Below the pieces are notes generated by a model. The model worked only from the letters and a program-made list of their open reading frames with translations, was not told the origin of the DNA and ran no database searches. DNA of 22,355 bases from Porphyromonadaceae bacterium UBA4702. Its GTDB lineage: Bacteria; Bacteroidota; Bacteroidia; Bacteroidales; Muribaculaceae. The stretch lies in contig DHKE01000092.1 of NCBI GenBank assembly GCA_002404675.1, positions 13,986 to 36,340 on the forward strand. Reading direction: 5' to 3'. Below are positions 15,901-22,130 of this stretch, piece after piece. Position 1 is the stretch's first letter, and each line of letters begins with the position of its first letter. Both the position numbers and the translations under genes were made by a program.

Positions 15901-16303
15901 AACTCCGGTAACGCTGCATGAATGCGCTCTTTCTGACGAGGACAATGTGTGGAAAACTGCAGAGATTGACCTCCCGGCATCCATGCTCGGCCAGAAATGG
16001 GTGCAGATTTACCTCGACGCACTCTTTGCCAATGACCACAATTACTGCATCATAGAGAGCATTGAGGTCATCGGCGAGGACAGCGGTGTCATCATGGCAA
16101 CTGACGGACGCGGCTCTGTAGCCGGCGGCACCGGCCGGATTCTCGTCAACGGATATGAGGGCGAAAACCTCGCAGTCTATACGTCCGGCGGCGTCAAGGT
16201 TGTCGAGACCACTCTCAACGGCAGCAGCAACGCTTTCGCGCTCGACGGCGGCATCTATATGGTGACTGTCGGCGGCAAGACTCACAAGGTTGTCGTCAGA
16301 TAA
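12905..16303 (+). CDS. Large secreted protein: beta-propeller, duplicated FN3-FN3-jelly-roll module, sorting-like tail
   Basis: This is an 1132-residue exported protein with a signal peptide at about 1-23 (MRKFYLYAVAALTLCAGSMA). Residues 80-335 contain repeated blade-like strands (GLYRFDPQG, QYYEIDLKTGK, NLYGINMNGQFVRID, ELYTIDANNGT), which suggest a beta-propeller. Two similar blocks follow. In each, two fibronectin III-like domains (340-530 and 690-895) precede a jelly-roll of the cleaved-adhesin or anchor-J type (530-685, with GDDWIFLPPVNI, and 900-1058, with KEDFENGEFEYQPW). Alignment by eye shows that the first block resembles the second. The tail (about 1065-1132, LAVYTSGGVKVVE, GGIYMVTVGGKTHKVVV) is like those of type IX-secreted proteins. 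No protease or glycosidase site is seen, so a surface or extracellular binding role is inferred. It follows another secreted-protein gene after a weak terminator and ends before a strong one. Confidence 0.85.
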   Translation: MRKFYLYAVAALTLCAGSMAAWALTPPADSPLRKSGPVNRFQRADVRVAKGMTPAAALSGSATTSVLTPGQAPMRVTAGGTELYGYLTYTRSEKNDYGLYRFDPQGFTKIWKDPLFVYDEDYAQLNSSWVRNGRLCGFEHYFAYDQLWGQQYYEIDLKTGKKVTDEIDEDCVNVGWFINACYDSDTDTVYGYGTDDEEATTALFMKTSGENQFDYKVIKDYGDNATDYKLQCVSMCYNPIDKNLYGINMNGQFVRIDKATGDQTVLFTVGKTIPQYCTGLAYSPVEDLYYWNYNYDKYNGEPASELYTIDANNGTLTMVASYEDGDSFPLLFVENTTVTADSPRRPELKSVNFEDGATEGSITYAMPTKSTANTDLSGELDWKFTVDGVQYATGTAAPGAEVTVPVTGISSAMHTFGMSAIYNGHASAENTVKLYTGKDRPKAPENVILSENNLHWAAVKEGVNGGYLNTANMTYEVYLNGELQGTTKRTTFDIKIPADAQYQKWQASVVAVCDEMRSTPAYSNEIKAGAAWPLPLKVDCTAESIDMMTILDANGDGWTWEYEEWDLGWYSGQVDEAPAGDDWIFLPPVNIADASKYYSFYIECKKKANIYPDTYIEVYYGDYPEPAMMTGNVILPKFSPQSRDFKEYGNAMFKVPEAGKYYIGIRCTTAVGNTGCVVKSVRVEDNSITPESPAAVSDLVATPGENGALQATVTFKMPAKTTSGQDIAAGTQLTAAVTAANTVTVSGTPGQEVTATVNTVQGDNTISVVVSNGDASGERALVNVYTGVSVPGVVKNLNGTVSADMMSVAMTWEAPDAEKEGGYVDPATVEYSFAIKNPETGRWEETPVGAGVTSGTFNLPEGWTQNIYSLGVVTKNVAGSNGMVMAFSVQLGPAHVLSPNMKEDFENGEFEYQPWVDYTKSGSKVKWGMYMLKDIATEWAGLESIALVGYGQENKTDEGIIGLPRFSTEGHTKVTVKVEYFAGDQASNLNVLGSLYGMETPVTLHECALSDEDNVWKTAEIDLPASMLGQKWVQIYLDALFANDHNYCIIESIEVIGEDSGVIMATDGRGSVAGGTGRILVNGYEGENLAVYTSGGVKVVETTLNGSSNAFALDGGIYMVTVGGKTHKVVVR

Positions 16304-16311
16304 ACCCAGTC

Positions 16312-16333
16312 TGCGTTTCCGCGCGGAAATGCA
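16312..16333. repeat. 22-base near-perfect palindrome after the large secreted-protein gene
   Basis: TTTCCGCGCGGAAA (16316-16329) is a perfect palindrome, and with one G-T mismatch it extends to 16312-16333. It lies nine bases after the stop codon and 15 bases before the terminator stem. With no loop, it looks more like a protein-binding site than an RNA hairpin. Confidence 0.45.
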
Positions 16334-16348
16334 CGACAATCCCAATAA

Positions 16349-16389
16349 GGGCATACACCTGTTTTCGGGGTGTATGCCCCCTGTTTTTT
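16349..16389 (+). terminator. Strong rho-independent terminator
   Basis: GGGCATACACC (16349-16359) pairs perfectly with GGTGTATGCCC (16369-16379), 11 pairs around a nine-base loop. A T-run follows at 16384-16389. It ends the transcript of the large secreted-protein gene. Confidence 0.88.
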
Positions 16390-16414
16390 GCCCTGTTTTA
16401 TGCTGGCGGAAAAC

Positions 16415-16448
16415 AAAAAATGAAGCGGTCATTTTTTTGATAATCAAA
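16415..16448. repeat. A/T-rich inverted repeats between terminator and zap promoter
   Basis: AAAAAATGA (16415-16423) is the exact reverse complement of TCATTTTTT (16429-16437), with spacer AGCGG. Adjoining it is the palindrome TTTGAT-A-ATCAAA (16436-16448). They could form a second, bidirectional terminator or binding sites for a DNA-bending or regulatory protein. Confidence 0.45.
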
Positions 16449-16470
16449 TGGTTGGTGGCTGTGTGGTGAG

Positions 16471-16496
16471 TTTTTGCCGCAAAAAGTGCGTTTTTG
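16471..16496 (+). promoter_or_regulatory. Possible operator just upstream of the zap-cluster promoter
   Basis: TTTTTGCCGCAAAAA (16471-16485) is an inverted repeat with a three-base centre. TTTTTG recurs at 16491-16496, 20 bases or about two helical turns from the first copy. The array ends two bases before the -33 box, a usual place for an activator or repressor. No regulator is identified. Confidence 0.35.
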
Positions 16497-16497
16497 A

Positions 16498-16529
16498 TTT
16501 GGCGGTCTGCCCGAAAATCATTAATTTTG
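16498..16529 (+). promoter_or_regulatory. Bacteroidetes-type promoter of the zap/rny cluster
   Basis: TTTG (16498-16501), 20 bases and TAATTTTG (16522-16529) match the Bacteroidetes consensus in all defined positions. The predicted leader is very short, since ATG 16545 lies only 15 bases after the -7 box. Initiation could be nearly leaderless. Confidence 0.8.
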
Positions 16530-16544
16530 TGAAAAATTGGTATC

Positions 16545-16838
16545 ATGGCAGTCGCGCTGAACGAGCTGATTTCCCGAGCCGGAAGGAAACTGGAACTGCT
16601 GGGTCAGAGATATAAGCAGACCCGCAGCGAGAATGACGCTCTCCGCAGCGAAATAGCGACCCTGCGTGCCGAAAACGCAAGTCTGCAAGAGCAGCTCACG
16701 CAAGCACGAACAGACTTGGAATACCTGAGCATGTCGCACCGCCTCGCGGCCTCGCCCGACGCGATAGTCAAGGCCCGGCGGCGGGTGGACGCCATGATCA
16801 GGGAGATAGACAGATGCATTTCTCAACTTAAGGAATGA
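16545..16838 (+). CDS. ZapB-like coiled-coil protein
   Basis: This is a 97-residue protein, mostly one coiled coil. Residues 10-65 have clear heptads (LELLGQRYKQTRSENDAL, LRAENASLQEQL), and a second helix with IVKARRRVDAMIREIDRCIS ends the protein. It has no signal peptide or membrane segment. It is encoded directly before zapA, with four bases between, and probably takes part in cell division together with ZapA, as small coiled-coil proteins do at the Z-ring. The resemblance to ZapB is structural and positional, so the name is not certain. The start ATG 16545 follows the promoter at 16498-16529 with a very short leader. Confidence 0.75.
   Translation: MAVALNELISRAGRKLELLGQRYKQTRSENDALRSEIATLRAENASLQEQLTQARTDLEYLSMSHRLAASPDAIVKARRRVDAMIREIDRCISQLKE
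16830..16834 (+). promoter_or_regulatory. Ribosome-binding site deciding the GTG start of zapA
   Basis: AAGGA lies eight bases before GTG 16843. The nearby ATG at 16835 is out of frame, and the next in-frame ATG (16867) would remove part of the first strand, so this site supports the GTG start. Confidence 0.6.
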
Positions 16839-16842
16839 ATCG

Positions 16843-17133
16843 GTGGAAAAGAAAGACAACGTGCAGATGTTCATCAATATAGCCGGCGAGCGCATTAGCC
16901 TCAATGTCGGTTTCGACGCTCAGGCTGATGTCCGGGAAGCTGAAGAGAGCGTCTGCGAACTATACAACAAGTGGAAGAAGCAGTACCCGCGACGCAGTGA
17001 CCGTGAGCTGTTGGCGATGATTTCTTATCAGTTTGCCCACCTTTTCCTCACGCTGCGCAAACGTTACGGCGATGCCGCCGCTGCCGTGGAGCAGATGGAT
17101 GCAAGCCTCGACGACCTGCTGGAGCAGCGGTGA
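16843..17133 (+). CDS. zapA: Cell division protein ZapA
   Basis: This is a 96-residue cytoplasmic protein that bundles FtsZ filaments at the division site. The N-terminal beta region with QMFINIAGERISLNV (about 8-22) and the long helix from about residue 30 (REAEESVCELYNKWKKQYP) are the ZapA pattern. The helix continues through DRELLAMISYQFAHLFLTL to the end as a coiled coil. The start codon is GTG, supported by AAGGA at 16830-16834. It is the second gene after the promoter at 16498-16529. A structured stretch follows (17133-17280) in the place where 6S RNA lies next to zapA in many bacteria. The family assignment is good for a short protein, helped by its context. Confidence 0.88.
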   Translation: MEKKDNVQMFINIAGERISLNVGFDAQADVREAEESVCELYNKWKKQYPRRSDRELLAMISYQFAHLFLTLRKRYGDAAAAVEQMDASLDDLLEQR

Positions 17134-17280
17134 CAGCCGCTCCCCGGTGCCGGTTTCAATGCCGGCAGATTTTGCCACTTGGCAGGCGTGAGCCGACGCT
17201 TACCGCCCGCTCCTGTCCCCGAATGTTCCCTATTGTTGCACAAGCGCCTGTCGCGGCATCCGCTTAGGATGCCGGGCTGT
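17133..17280 (+). ncRNA. Structured RNA candidate, possibly 6S RNA
   Basis: The zapA-rny gap can fold as a closed multi-branched structure. The closing stem is ACAGCC (17133-17138) with GGCTGT (17275-17280). A 5' hairpin is TGCCGG-CCGGCA (17148-17167). A long arm pairs GGCAGGCG (17181-17188) with CGCCTGTC (17245-17252), eight pairs with one G-U. A 3' hairpin is CGGCATCC-GCTTA-GGATGCCG (17254-17274). The large apical loop contains TATTGTTG (17231-17238), close to the -7 promoter element, which would fit a promoter-mimicking 6S RNA. The 6S RNA gene next to zapA is well known in proteobacteria. That this is 6S RNA in Bacteroidales is inference. It could be just a processed spacer of the operon mRNA. 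Confidence 0.4.
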
Positions 17281-17316
17281 TGTGACATTTATGAACCAAC
17301 TATATAGATAACAGAT

Positions 17317-18882
17317 ATGGATACACTTATATGGATACTGGTAGCGGCAGTTTTGGCTGCGGCAGCCGGGTATTTCGTTGCCCGGATGCTGATAACGCGC
17401 AACGCCAAGTCTAACGCCAACCTCCTTATCGCTGACGCACAGCGCAATGTGGAGGAGGCTCGCCGCGAGGCTGACGTGATACGCGAGAAAAAACTGCTCG
17501 AAGCCAAGGAGGAGAGCCTGAAGCTCATCAACGACGCAGAGCGCGAGGCCGCCAAGAAGATGCAGCGCGTGCAGTCGGCAGAGGCCCGCACCAAGCAGAT
17601 ACAGATGCAGCTGCGCGACCAGCAGAGCGAAATCAGCAAAGGCCGCAATGAGCTCGACCAGCGTGCCGCCACTCTCGACAACCGCGAGCGTCAGATAGAA
17701 CAGCGCGGCCGTGAGGCTGAACAGGTGATGATGCAGGCCCGTGAGGAACTGGAGCACATATCCGGGCTTTCCGCCGACGAGGCTCGCGAGAAACTCATCG
17801 AGTCGCTCAAAGACGAGGCCAAGACAGCTGCCCAAAGCTACATCAACGACATAATGGATGATGCCAAGATGACCGCCGGAAAGGAGGCAAAACGTATTGT
17901 CATACAGTCAATTCAGCGAGTTGCCACCGAGACTGCTGTAGAGAATGCTGTCACCGTGTTCCACATTGACAATGACGAAATCAAGGGCAAGATTATCGGC
18001 CGTGAGGGTCGCAACATACGTGCACTCGAGGCTGCCACAGGCGTGGAAATAATAGTTGATGACACCCCCGAGGCAATTGTACTCTCCGGGTTCGATCCAG
18101 TGCGCCGCGAAATCGCCCGCCTTGCCCTGCACCAGCTTGTTGTGGACGGTCGCATACACCCGGCACGCATCGAGGAGGTCGTTGCCAAGGTGCGCCGCCA
18201 GGTGGAGGAGGAAATTGTCGAGACGGGCAAACGCACGGCTATCGACCTCGGCATCCACGGCCTGCACCCGGAGCTGATACGAATGGTCGGACGAATGAAA
18301 TACCGTAGCTCATACGGACAGAACCTGTTGCAGCACTCGCGTGAGACTGCCAACCTGTGCGCTGTCATGGCTTCTGAGCTCGGGCTAAACCCCAAAAAGG
18401 CACGCCGTGCCGGTCTGTTGCACGATATAGGCAAGGTGCCTGACGATGAGCCGGAGCTGCCGCACGCACTCCTCGGCATGAAGCTCGCCGAAAAGTTCAA
18501 GGAGAAACCCGACATCTGCAATGCCATCGGCTCGCACCATGACGAGGTGGAGCAGACTTCACTGCTCGCGCCGATAGTGCAGGTGTGCGATGCAATCTCC
18601 GGCGCACGCCCTGGCGCACGCCGCGAGATTGTAGAGGCTTACATAAAGCGTCTAAACGACCTCGAGCAGCTCGCTCTCTCTTACCCCGGCGTGATCAAGA
18701 CTTACGCTATACAGGCCGGGCGTGAGCTGCGTGTCATCGTAGGCGCAGACAAGATAACCGACGTGGAAACCGAAAAGCTCTCTGCCGAGATTGCCAAGAA
18801 GATCCAGGACGAAATGACATATCCCGGCCAGGTGAAGATTACGGTCATCCGTGAAACCCGTGCCGTAAGCTATGCCAAGTGA
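17317..18882 (+). CDS. rny: Ribonuclease Y
   Basis: This is a 521-residue membrane-anchored endoribonuclease that starts mRNA decay. The N-terminal membrane anchor is residues 3-24 ([20 protein letters not shown]). A long charged coiled coil runs from about 30 to 180 ([20 protein letters not shown]). The KH domain has GREGRN at about 228-233. The HD phosphohydrolase domain has GLLHDIGKV, with H369 and D370 as metal ligands, and the second histidine in IGSHHDEVE. The length matches the family. The start ATG 17317 places the anchor at the N-terminus. The stop is shared with the next gene (TGATG at 18880-18884), so rny and ricT are translationally coupled. The link of RNase Y to RicT, its modulator in Bacillus, is functional as well as positional. 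Confidence 0.96.
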   Translation: MDTLIWILVAAVLAAAAGYFVARMLITRNAKSNANLLIADAQRNVEEARREADVIREKKLLEAKEESLKLINDAEREAAKKMQRVQSAEARTKQIQMQLRDQQSEISKGRNELDQRAATLDNRERQIEQRGREAEQVMMQAREELEHISGLSADEAREKLIESLKDEAKTAAQSYINDIMDDAKMTAGKEAKRIVIQSIQRVATETAVENAVTVFHIDNDEIKGKIIGREGRNIRALEAATGVEIIVDDTPEAIVLSGFDPVRREIARLALHQLVVDGRIHPARIEEVVAKVRRQVEEEIVETGKRTAIDLGIHGLHPELIRMVGRMKYRSSYGQNLLQHSRETANLCAVMASELGLNPKKARRAGLLHDIGKVPDDEPELPHALLGMKLAEKFKEKPDICNAIGSHHDEVEQTSLLAPIVQVCDAISGARPGARREIVEAYIKRLNDLEQLALSYPGVIKTYAIQAGRELRVIVGADKITDVETEKLSAEIAKKIQDEMTYPGQVKITVIRETRAVSYAK

Positions 18883-20450
18883 TGAAGGAGACTGACAACA
18901 ACATCACTGACCCTGCTCAGCTGCCTCCAAAGGATGGTTCGGTAGCCGCCGAGGCGTCAGAGGCCGTTGATGCATCGGCGACTGCGCCCCTCGAGGCGGA
19001 GGCTGTCACAGACGCCGACGCTGACGACATTCCCGACATTGCCGATGACACGGACACAGCCCCGCTCAAGCCCGTTGACGATGAGGAGGTCAAGGAGGGT
19101 ATCGAAAACGAAACCCCCGAGAGCAGTTGGCACGGCCGCGACCTGAAGAGCATACGCGAGCCGCGGTATACGCTCTCCGCCACTAACTGGCTCGGCGACA
19201 TCACCTCTGTGGCTGACTGCGAGCTGGTCAAGGTGCAGTTCAAGAACACCCGCTGCGGCTTTTACCGCAATGTTGAAAAGCTCGACCTCAAGATTGGCGA
19301 CATGGTGGCTGTCGAGGCCTCGCCAGGGCATGACATAGGACAGGTAGCCATGGTGGGGCCGCTCGTGCCGCTCCAGATGCGCAAGGCCAACCTGAAACGA
19401 GAATCGGAAATCAAGCGGATCTTCCGCAAGGCCCGCCAGTCAGACCTCGACAAGTTTGAGGAAGCGAAATCTCGTGAACTCGACACCATGATACGCTCAC
19501 GCCGCATCGCAGCCGACCTCGGCCTCGACATGAAAATCGGCGACGTGGAGTATCAGGGCGACGGCGGCAAGGCCATATTCTATTACATAGCTGACGAGCG
19601 AGTCGATTTCCGCAAGCTGATACGCCTGCTTGCAGATGCCTTCAAGGTGCGCATCGAGATGAAGCAGATCGGCGCACGGCAGGAGGCCGGGCGCATAGGC
19701 GGCATCGGTCCGTGCGGACGCCCTCTGTGCTGTGCCAGCTGGATGACGCATTTCGTCTCTGTCGGCACGTCAATGGCACGTATGCAGGACCTGTCGATGA
19801 ACCCTCAGAAACTCGCAGGACAGTGCGCCAAACTGAAATGCTGCCTCAATTTCGAGGCTGCTGCATACGCCGAATCGCAGAACAAGATGCCGCACAAGGA
19901 TGTAGTCCTCCAGGCCAAGGATGCCGACTACTACCTCTTCAAGACCGACATATTGAAACGCGAGATTACATACTCCACAGACAAGTCCGTGCCGTCCAAC
20001 CTTGTCACCATTTCCGCTCGCCGCGCCCATGAGATTATCGCCCTCAACAAGCAAGGCATCAAGGTCGATGCGCTGCTCGAGAAGTCGGACGATGCCGCAA
20101 ACAGCGTACCCGAGTTTGTTGATCTTGCTGATCAGGACAGCCTGACACGCTTCGACAAGTCGCGGCGGCGCAAGCGCGGCGGCAAGGGTAAGGGCGGCGG
20201 ACAGCAACAGCAGTCGCGCAAGGGAAATGGCGACAAGAACGACAAGAGTGACCGCCAGTCCGGCAAGGGCGACAACCCCCGTCGTGGCGACCAGCCCAAG
20301 AACAAGAACGGCGAGGGCGGCAAGAATGACCGCCAGCGTCCGCCTCGCAAGAAACAGCCGCGAGGACAACAGCGACAGGACAGCCAGCAGAAAACCCGTG
20401 AGAACAAGGAGAGCAAAGGGGGCAACAAGGAGAACCACGAGGGCAAGTGA
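18882..20450 (+). CDS. ricT: RicT/PSP1-family protein with acidic N-terminal and basic C-terminal tails
   Basis: This 522-residue protein has a central region (about 85-380) belonging to the PSP1/RicT (YaaT) family. In Bacillus that family forms an iron-sulfur complex that guides RNase Y. Conserved cysteines occur as C278-x4-C283C284 (PCGRPLCCASW) and C315-x4-C320C321 (CAKLKCCLNFE), the likely cluster ligands. The first 80 residues are rich in Asp, Glu and Ala. The last 100 or so are Lys, Arg, Gly, Gln and Asn-rich (RRRKRGGKGKGGGQQQ), disordered, and could bind RNA. The start is ATG 18882, which shares TGATG with the rny stop. GTG 18879 would add only one residue. Direct adjacency to rny suggests that the Bacillus-like partnership is kept here. 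The 3' end overlaps the gldH frame. Confidence 0.92.
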   Translation: MKETDNNITDPAQLPPKDGSVAAEASEAVDASATAPLEAEAVTDADADDIPDIADDTDTAPLKPVDDEEVKEGIENETPESSWHGRDLKSIREPRYTLSATNWLGDITSVADCELVKVQFKNTRCGFYRNVEKLDLKIGDMVAVEASPGHDIGQVAMVGPLVPLQMRKANLKRESEIKRIFRKARQSDLDKFEEAKSRELDTMIRSRRIAADLGLDMKIGDVEYQGDGGKAIFYYIADERVDFRKLIRLLADAFKVRIEMKQIGARQEAGRIGGIGPCGRPLCCASWMTHFVSVGTSMARMQDLSMNPQKLAGQCAKLKCCLNFEAAAYAESQNKMPHKDVVLQAKDADYYLFKTDILKREITYSTDKSVPSNLVTISARRAHEIIALNKQGIKVDALLEKSDDAANSVPEFVDLADQDSLTRFDKSRRRKRGGKGKGGGQQQQSRKGNGDKNDKSDRQSGKGDNPRRGDQPKNKNGEGGKNDRQRPPRKKQPRGQQRQDSQQKTRENKESKGGNKENHEGK

Positions 20451-20907
20451 CCTGTTCGCTTGCTTAGTGGCTCTGGCTGCTGCGGCATGCTGTTCGGCAT
20501 GCTCGCAGCAGACACCCGCCTTTTCCCAGTTCTATGACATACCTTCCGACGGCTGGAACACACTCGACGGCAAGGATTTCGCGCCGCAGCCAAAGGATTC
20601 CGTCGCTCCAGGCCGCTACGACATGGTGATTGTGGTGCGCCATAACGACCTGTTCCCCTATACCCGGCTGTGGCTGGAAGTGGAACAGGCCGACGGACGC
20701 GGCGTATTTGCCACTGACACCGTTCCCGTGGCAGTCGCCGGCGCGGAGGGGACATTCCTCGGCGTAGGCCGATACGGTCTTTACGAGGTGACTGACACTG
20801 TCCCTGTGACCGTCACCGGCCAGTGGCAGGTTTCCCTGCGCCATATTATGAAAACACCAGACGTGCAAGGCATCAATAACCTTGGCGTCGTATTGTTGAA
20901 CCGATAA
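20326..20907 (+). CDS. gldH: GldH-family gliding motility lipoprotein, start uncertain
   Basis: The mature part (from about 20500 to 20907) matches GldH, a lipoprotein of the Bacteroidetes gliding/type IX secretion gene set. FSQFYDIPSDGWNTLDG, VVRHNDLFPYTRLWLEVEQ and HIMKTPDVQGINNLGVVL are the family pattern. A short hydrophobic stretch ends in Cys residues (LFACLVALAAAACCSACSQQ) as a lipoprotein signal. The start is a problem: no ATG or TTG lies within 100 bases upstream in frame, and GTG 20467 would leave too short a signal peptide. The nearest in-frame ATG (20326) lies 125 bases inside ricT and gives an Arg-rich leader. An AAGGAG at 20427-20432 precedes possible non-standard starts (ACG 20437 or CTG 20452). 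The coordinates given use ATG 20326, and the certain part is 20446-20907. Order after ricT is usual in Bacteroidales. Confidence 0.75.
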   Translation: MTASVRLARNSREDNSDRTASRKPVRTRRAKGATRRTTRASDLFACLVALAAAACCSACSQQTPAFSQFYDIPSDGWNTLDGKDFAPQPKDSVAPGRYDMVIVVRHNDLFPYTRLWLEVEQADGRGVFATDTVPVAVAGAEGTFLGVGRYGLYEVTDTVPVTVTGQWQVSLRHIMKTPDVQGINNLGVVLLNR

Positions 20908-20921
20908 AACAGTTATTCCAA

Positions 20922-22130
20922 ATGAACGAAAAAGACATACAGTGCCGCGCAACGCAGTTTATCCCCTCCGACCTGCGCGACGAAGTGAACCTCCACATAG
21001 ACAAAGTGCGCAGCCAGATGCGCAATGACGGCATCGAGGCGTGCCTAATCGGGGCAAACCCCAACATCTGCTACCTCACGCTGCGCTTCTTCCGCGGATA
21101 TGTGTGGGTGCCGGCACAGGGGAATCCCGTATGGTTCACCATCTGCCCCGAGCACTTGCAGGGCGACATGGTGCGTGTGATACGCAAGGTTGAGCAAATC
21201 CCCACGATGCTTGCCGAACTCGGCGAGGCAGTTCCTGCCAAGCTCGGCATAGAGCATGGAGAGCTGCCGTATTCCGAAGTGGAACGCATCAAGAAGGCCT
21301 TCGGCGGCATCGAGACTGTTGACTGTACGCTGACAATGCGACATGCGCGTATGGTCAAGACAGAATGGGAGCAGAAGCAGATGCGGGTGGACGGAGCTTT
21401 GCAGGCTTCGGTATACGCCAAAGTACCCGACCTGTACCGTGAGGGGATGACCGATGTGGAGCTGCAGATAGCCATCGAGGGCGAACTGCGGAAAAAGGGC
21501 TGTCTGGGCTATCCGCGCGTGAGCGGCAGGCTGATGCAGATCAACCTCGGCTCGGTCATCAGCGGCGACAATGCCGACTGTCCCTCCCCATACGATTTCT
21601 CTATGGGAGGCGCGGGGGTCGACCCGACACTCCCGGTCGGCGCTGACGGCAAGGAAATCATGGTCGGGACGGCCGTGATGGTTGACATGAACGGCGCGTT
21701 CAACGCCTACCAGTCTGACATGACCCGCACCTGGCGTGTCGGCGACCTGCCGCAGACAGCCATGCTCGCACACCGCTGCTCGTGTGACATACTGCGTGAA
21801 CTAGAGAAGTGCAAGCCCGGCACGCCTATCGCCGATATGTACCGCAAGGCTGTCGAGATGGCTCGCGAGCGCGGCCTGGAAGAGTATTTCATGGGTCACA
21901 ACCGCCGTGTCGCCTTCATCGGCCATGGCGTGGGCATCGAGCTCAACGAGCTCCCTGTGGTCATGGGGCGTTCTCGCGACATCCTGCAGGAAGGCATGAC
22001 CATCGCTCTCGAACCTAAATTTGTCATCCCCCATGTAGGTGCTGTCGGCGTGGAGAACACGTACATCGCAACCCCTGACGGTCTGGAGTCTATCACCGTC
22101 GGCAGCGAGGAAATCGCCAACCTGATATGA
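20922..22130 (+). CDS. M24-family aminopeptidase P-like metallopeptidase (Xaa-Pro type)
   Basis: This is a 402-residue cytoplasmic peptidase with an N-terminal creatinase-like domain (about 20-140) and a C-terminal pita-bread M24 domain. The five metal ligands can be placed: D255 in VMVDMNG, D266 in YQSDMTRTW, H335 in IGHGVGIELNE, E364 in ALEPKF and E378 in GVENTY. It probably cleaves the N-terminal residue from peptides with proline in the second position, but related proteins have other substrates. Length and ligands are complete, so it should be active. ATG 20922 follows gldH by 14 bases. The stop overlaps the next start (ATGA at 22127-22130). It seems to be carried along in the rny-ricT-gldH run with no functional link that I can see. 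Confidence 0.9.
   Translation: MNEKDIQCRATQFIPSDLRDEVNLHIDKVRSQMRNDGIEACLIGANPNICYLTLRFFRGYVWVPAQGNPVWFTICPEHLQGDMVRVIRKVEQIPTMLAELGEAVPAKLGIEHGELPYSEVERIKKAFGGIETVDCTLTMRHARMVKTEWEQKQMRVDGALQASVYAKVPDLYREGMTDVELQIAIEGELRKKGCLGYPRVSGRLMQINLGSVISGDNADCPSPYDFSMGGAGVDPTLPVGADGKEIMVGTAVMVDMNGAFNAYQSDMTRTWRVGDLPQTAMLAHRCSCDILRELEKCKPGTPIADMYRKAVEMARERGLEEYFMGHNRRVAFIGHGVGIELNELPVVMGRSRDILQEGMTIALEPKFVIPHVGAVGVENTYIATPDGLESITVGSEEIANLI

Noticed and set aside
18088..18098. GGGTTCGATCC, similar to a tRNA T-arm
   Set aside because: It lies inside the RNase Y KH-domain region, and no acceptor or anticodon arm can be formed around it.
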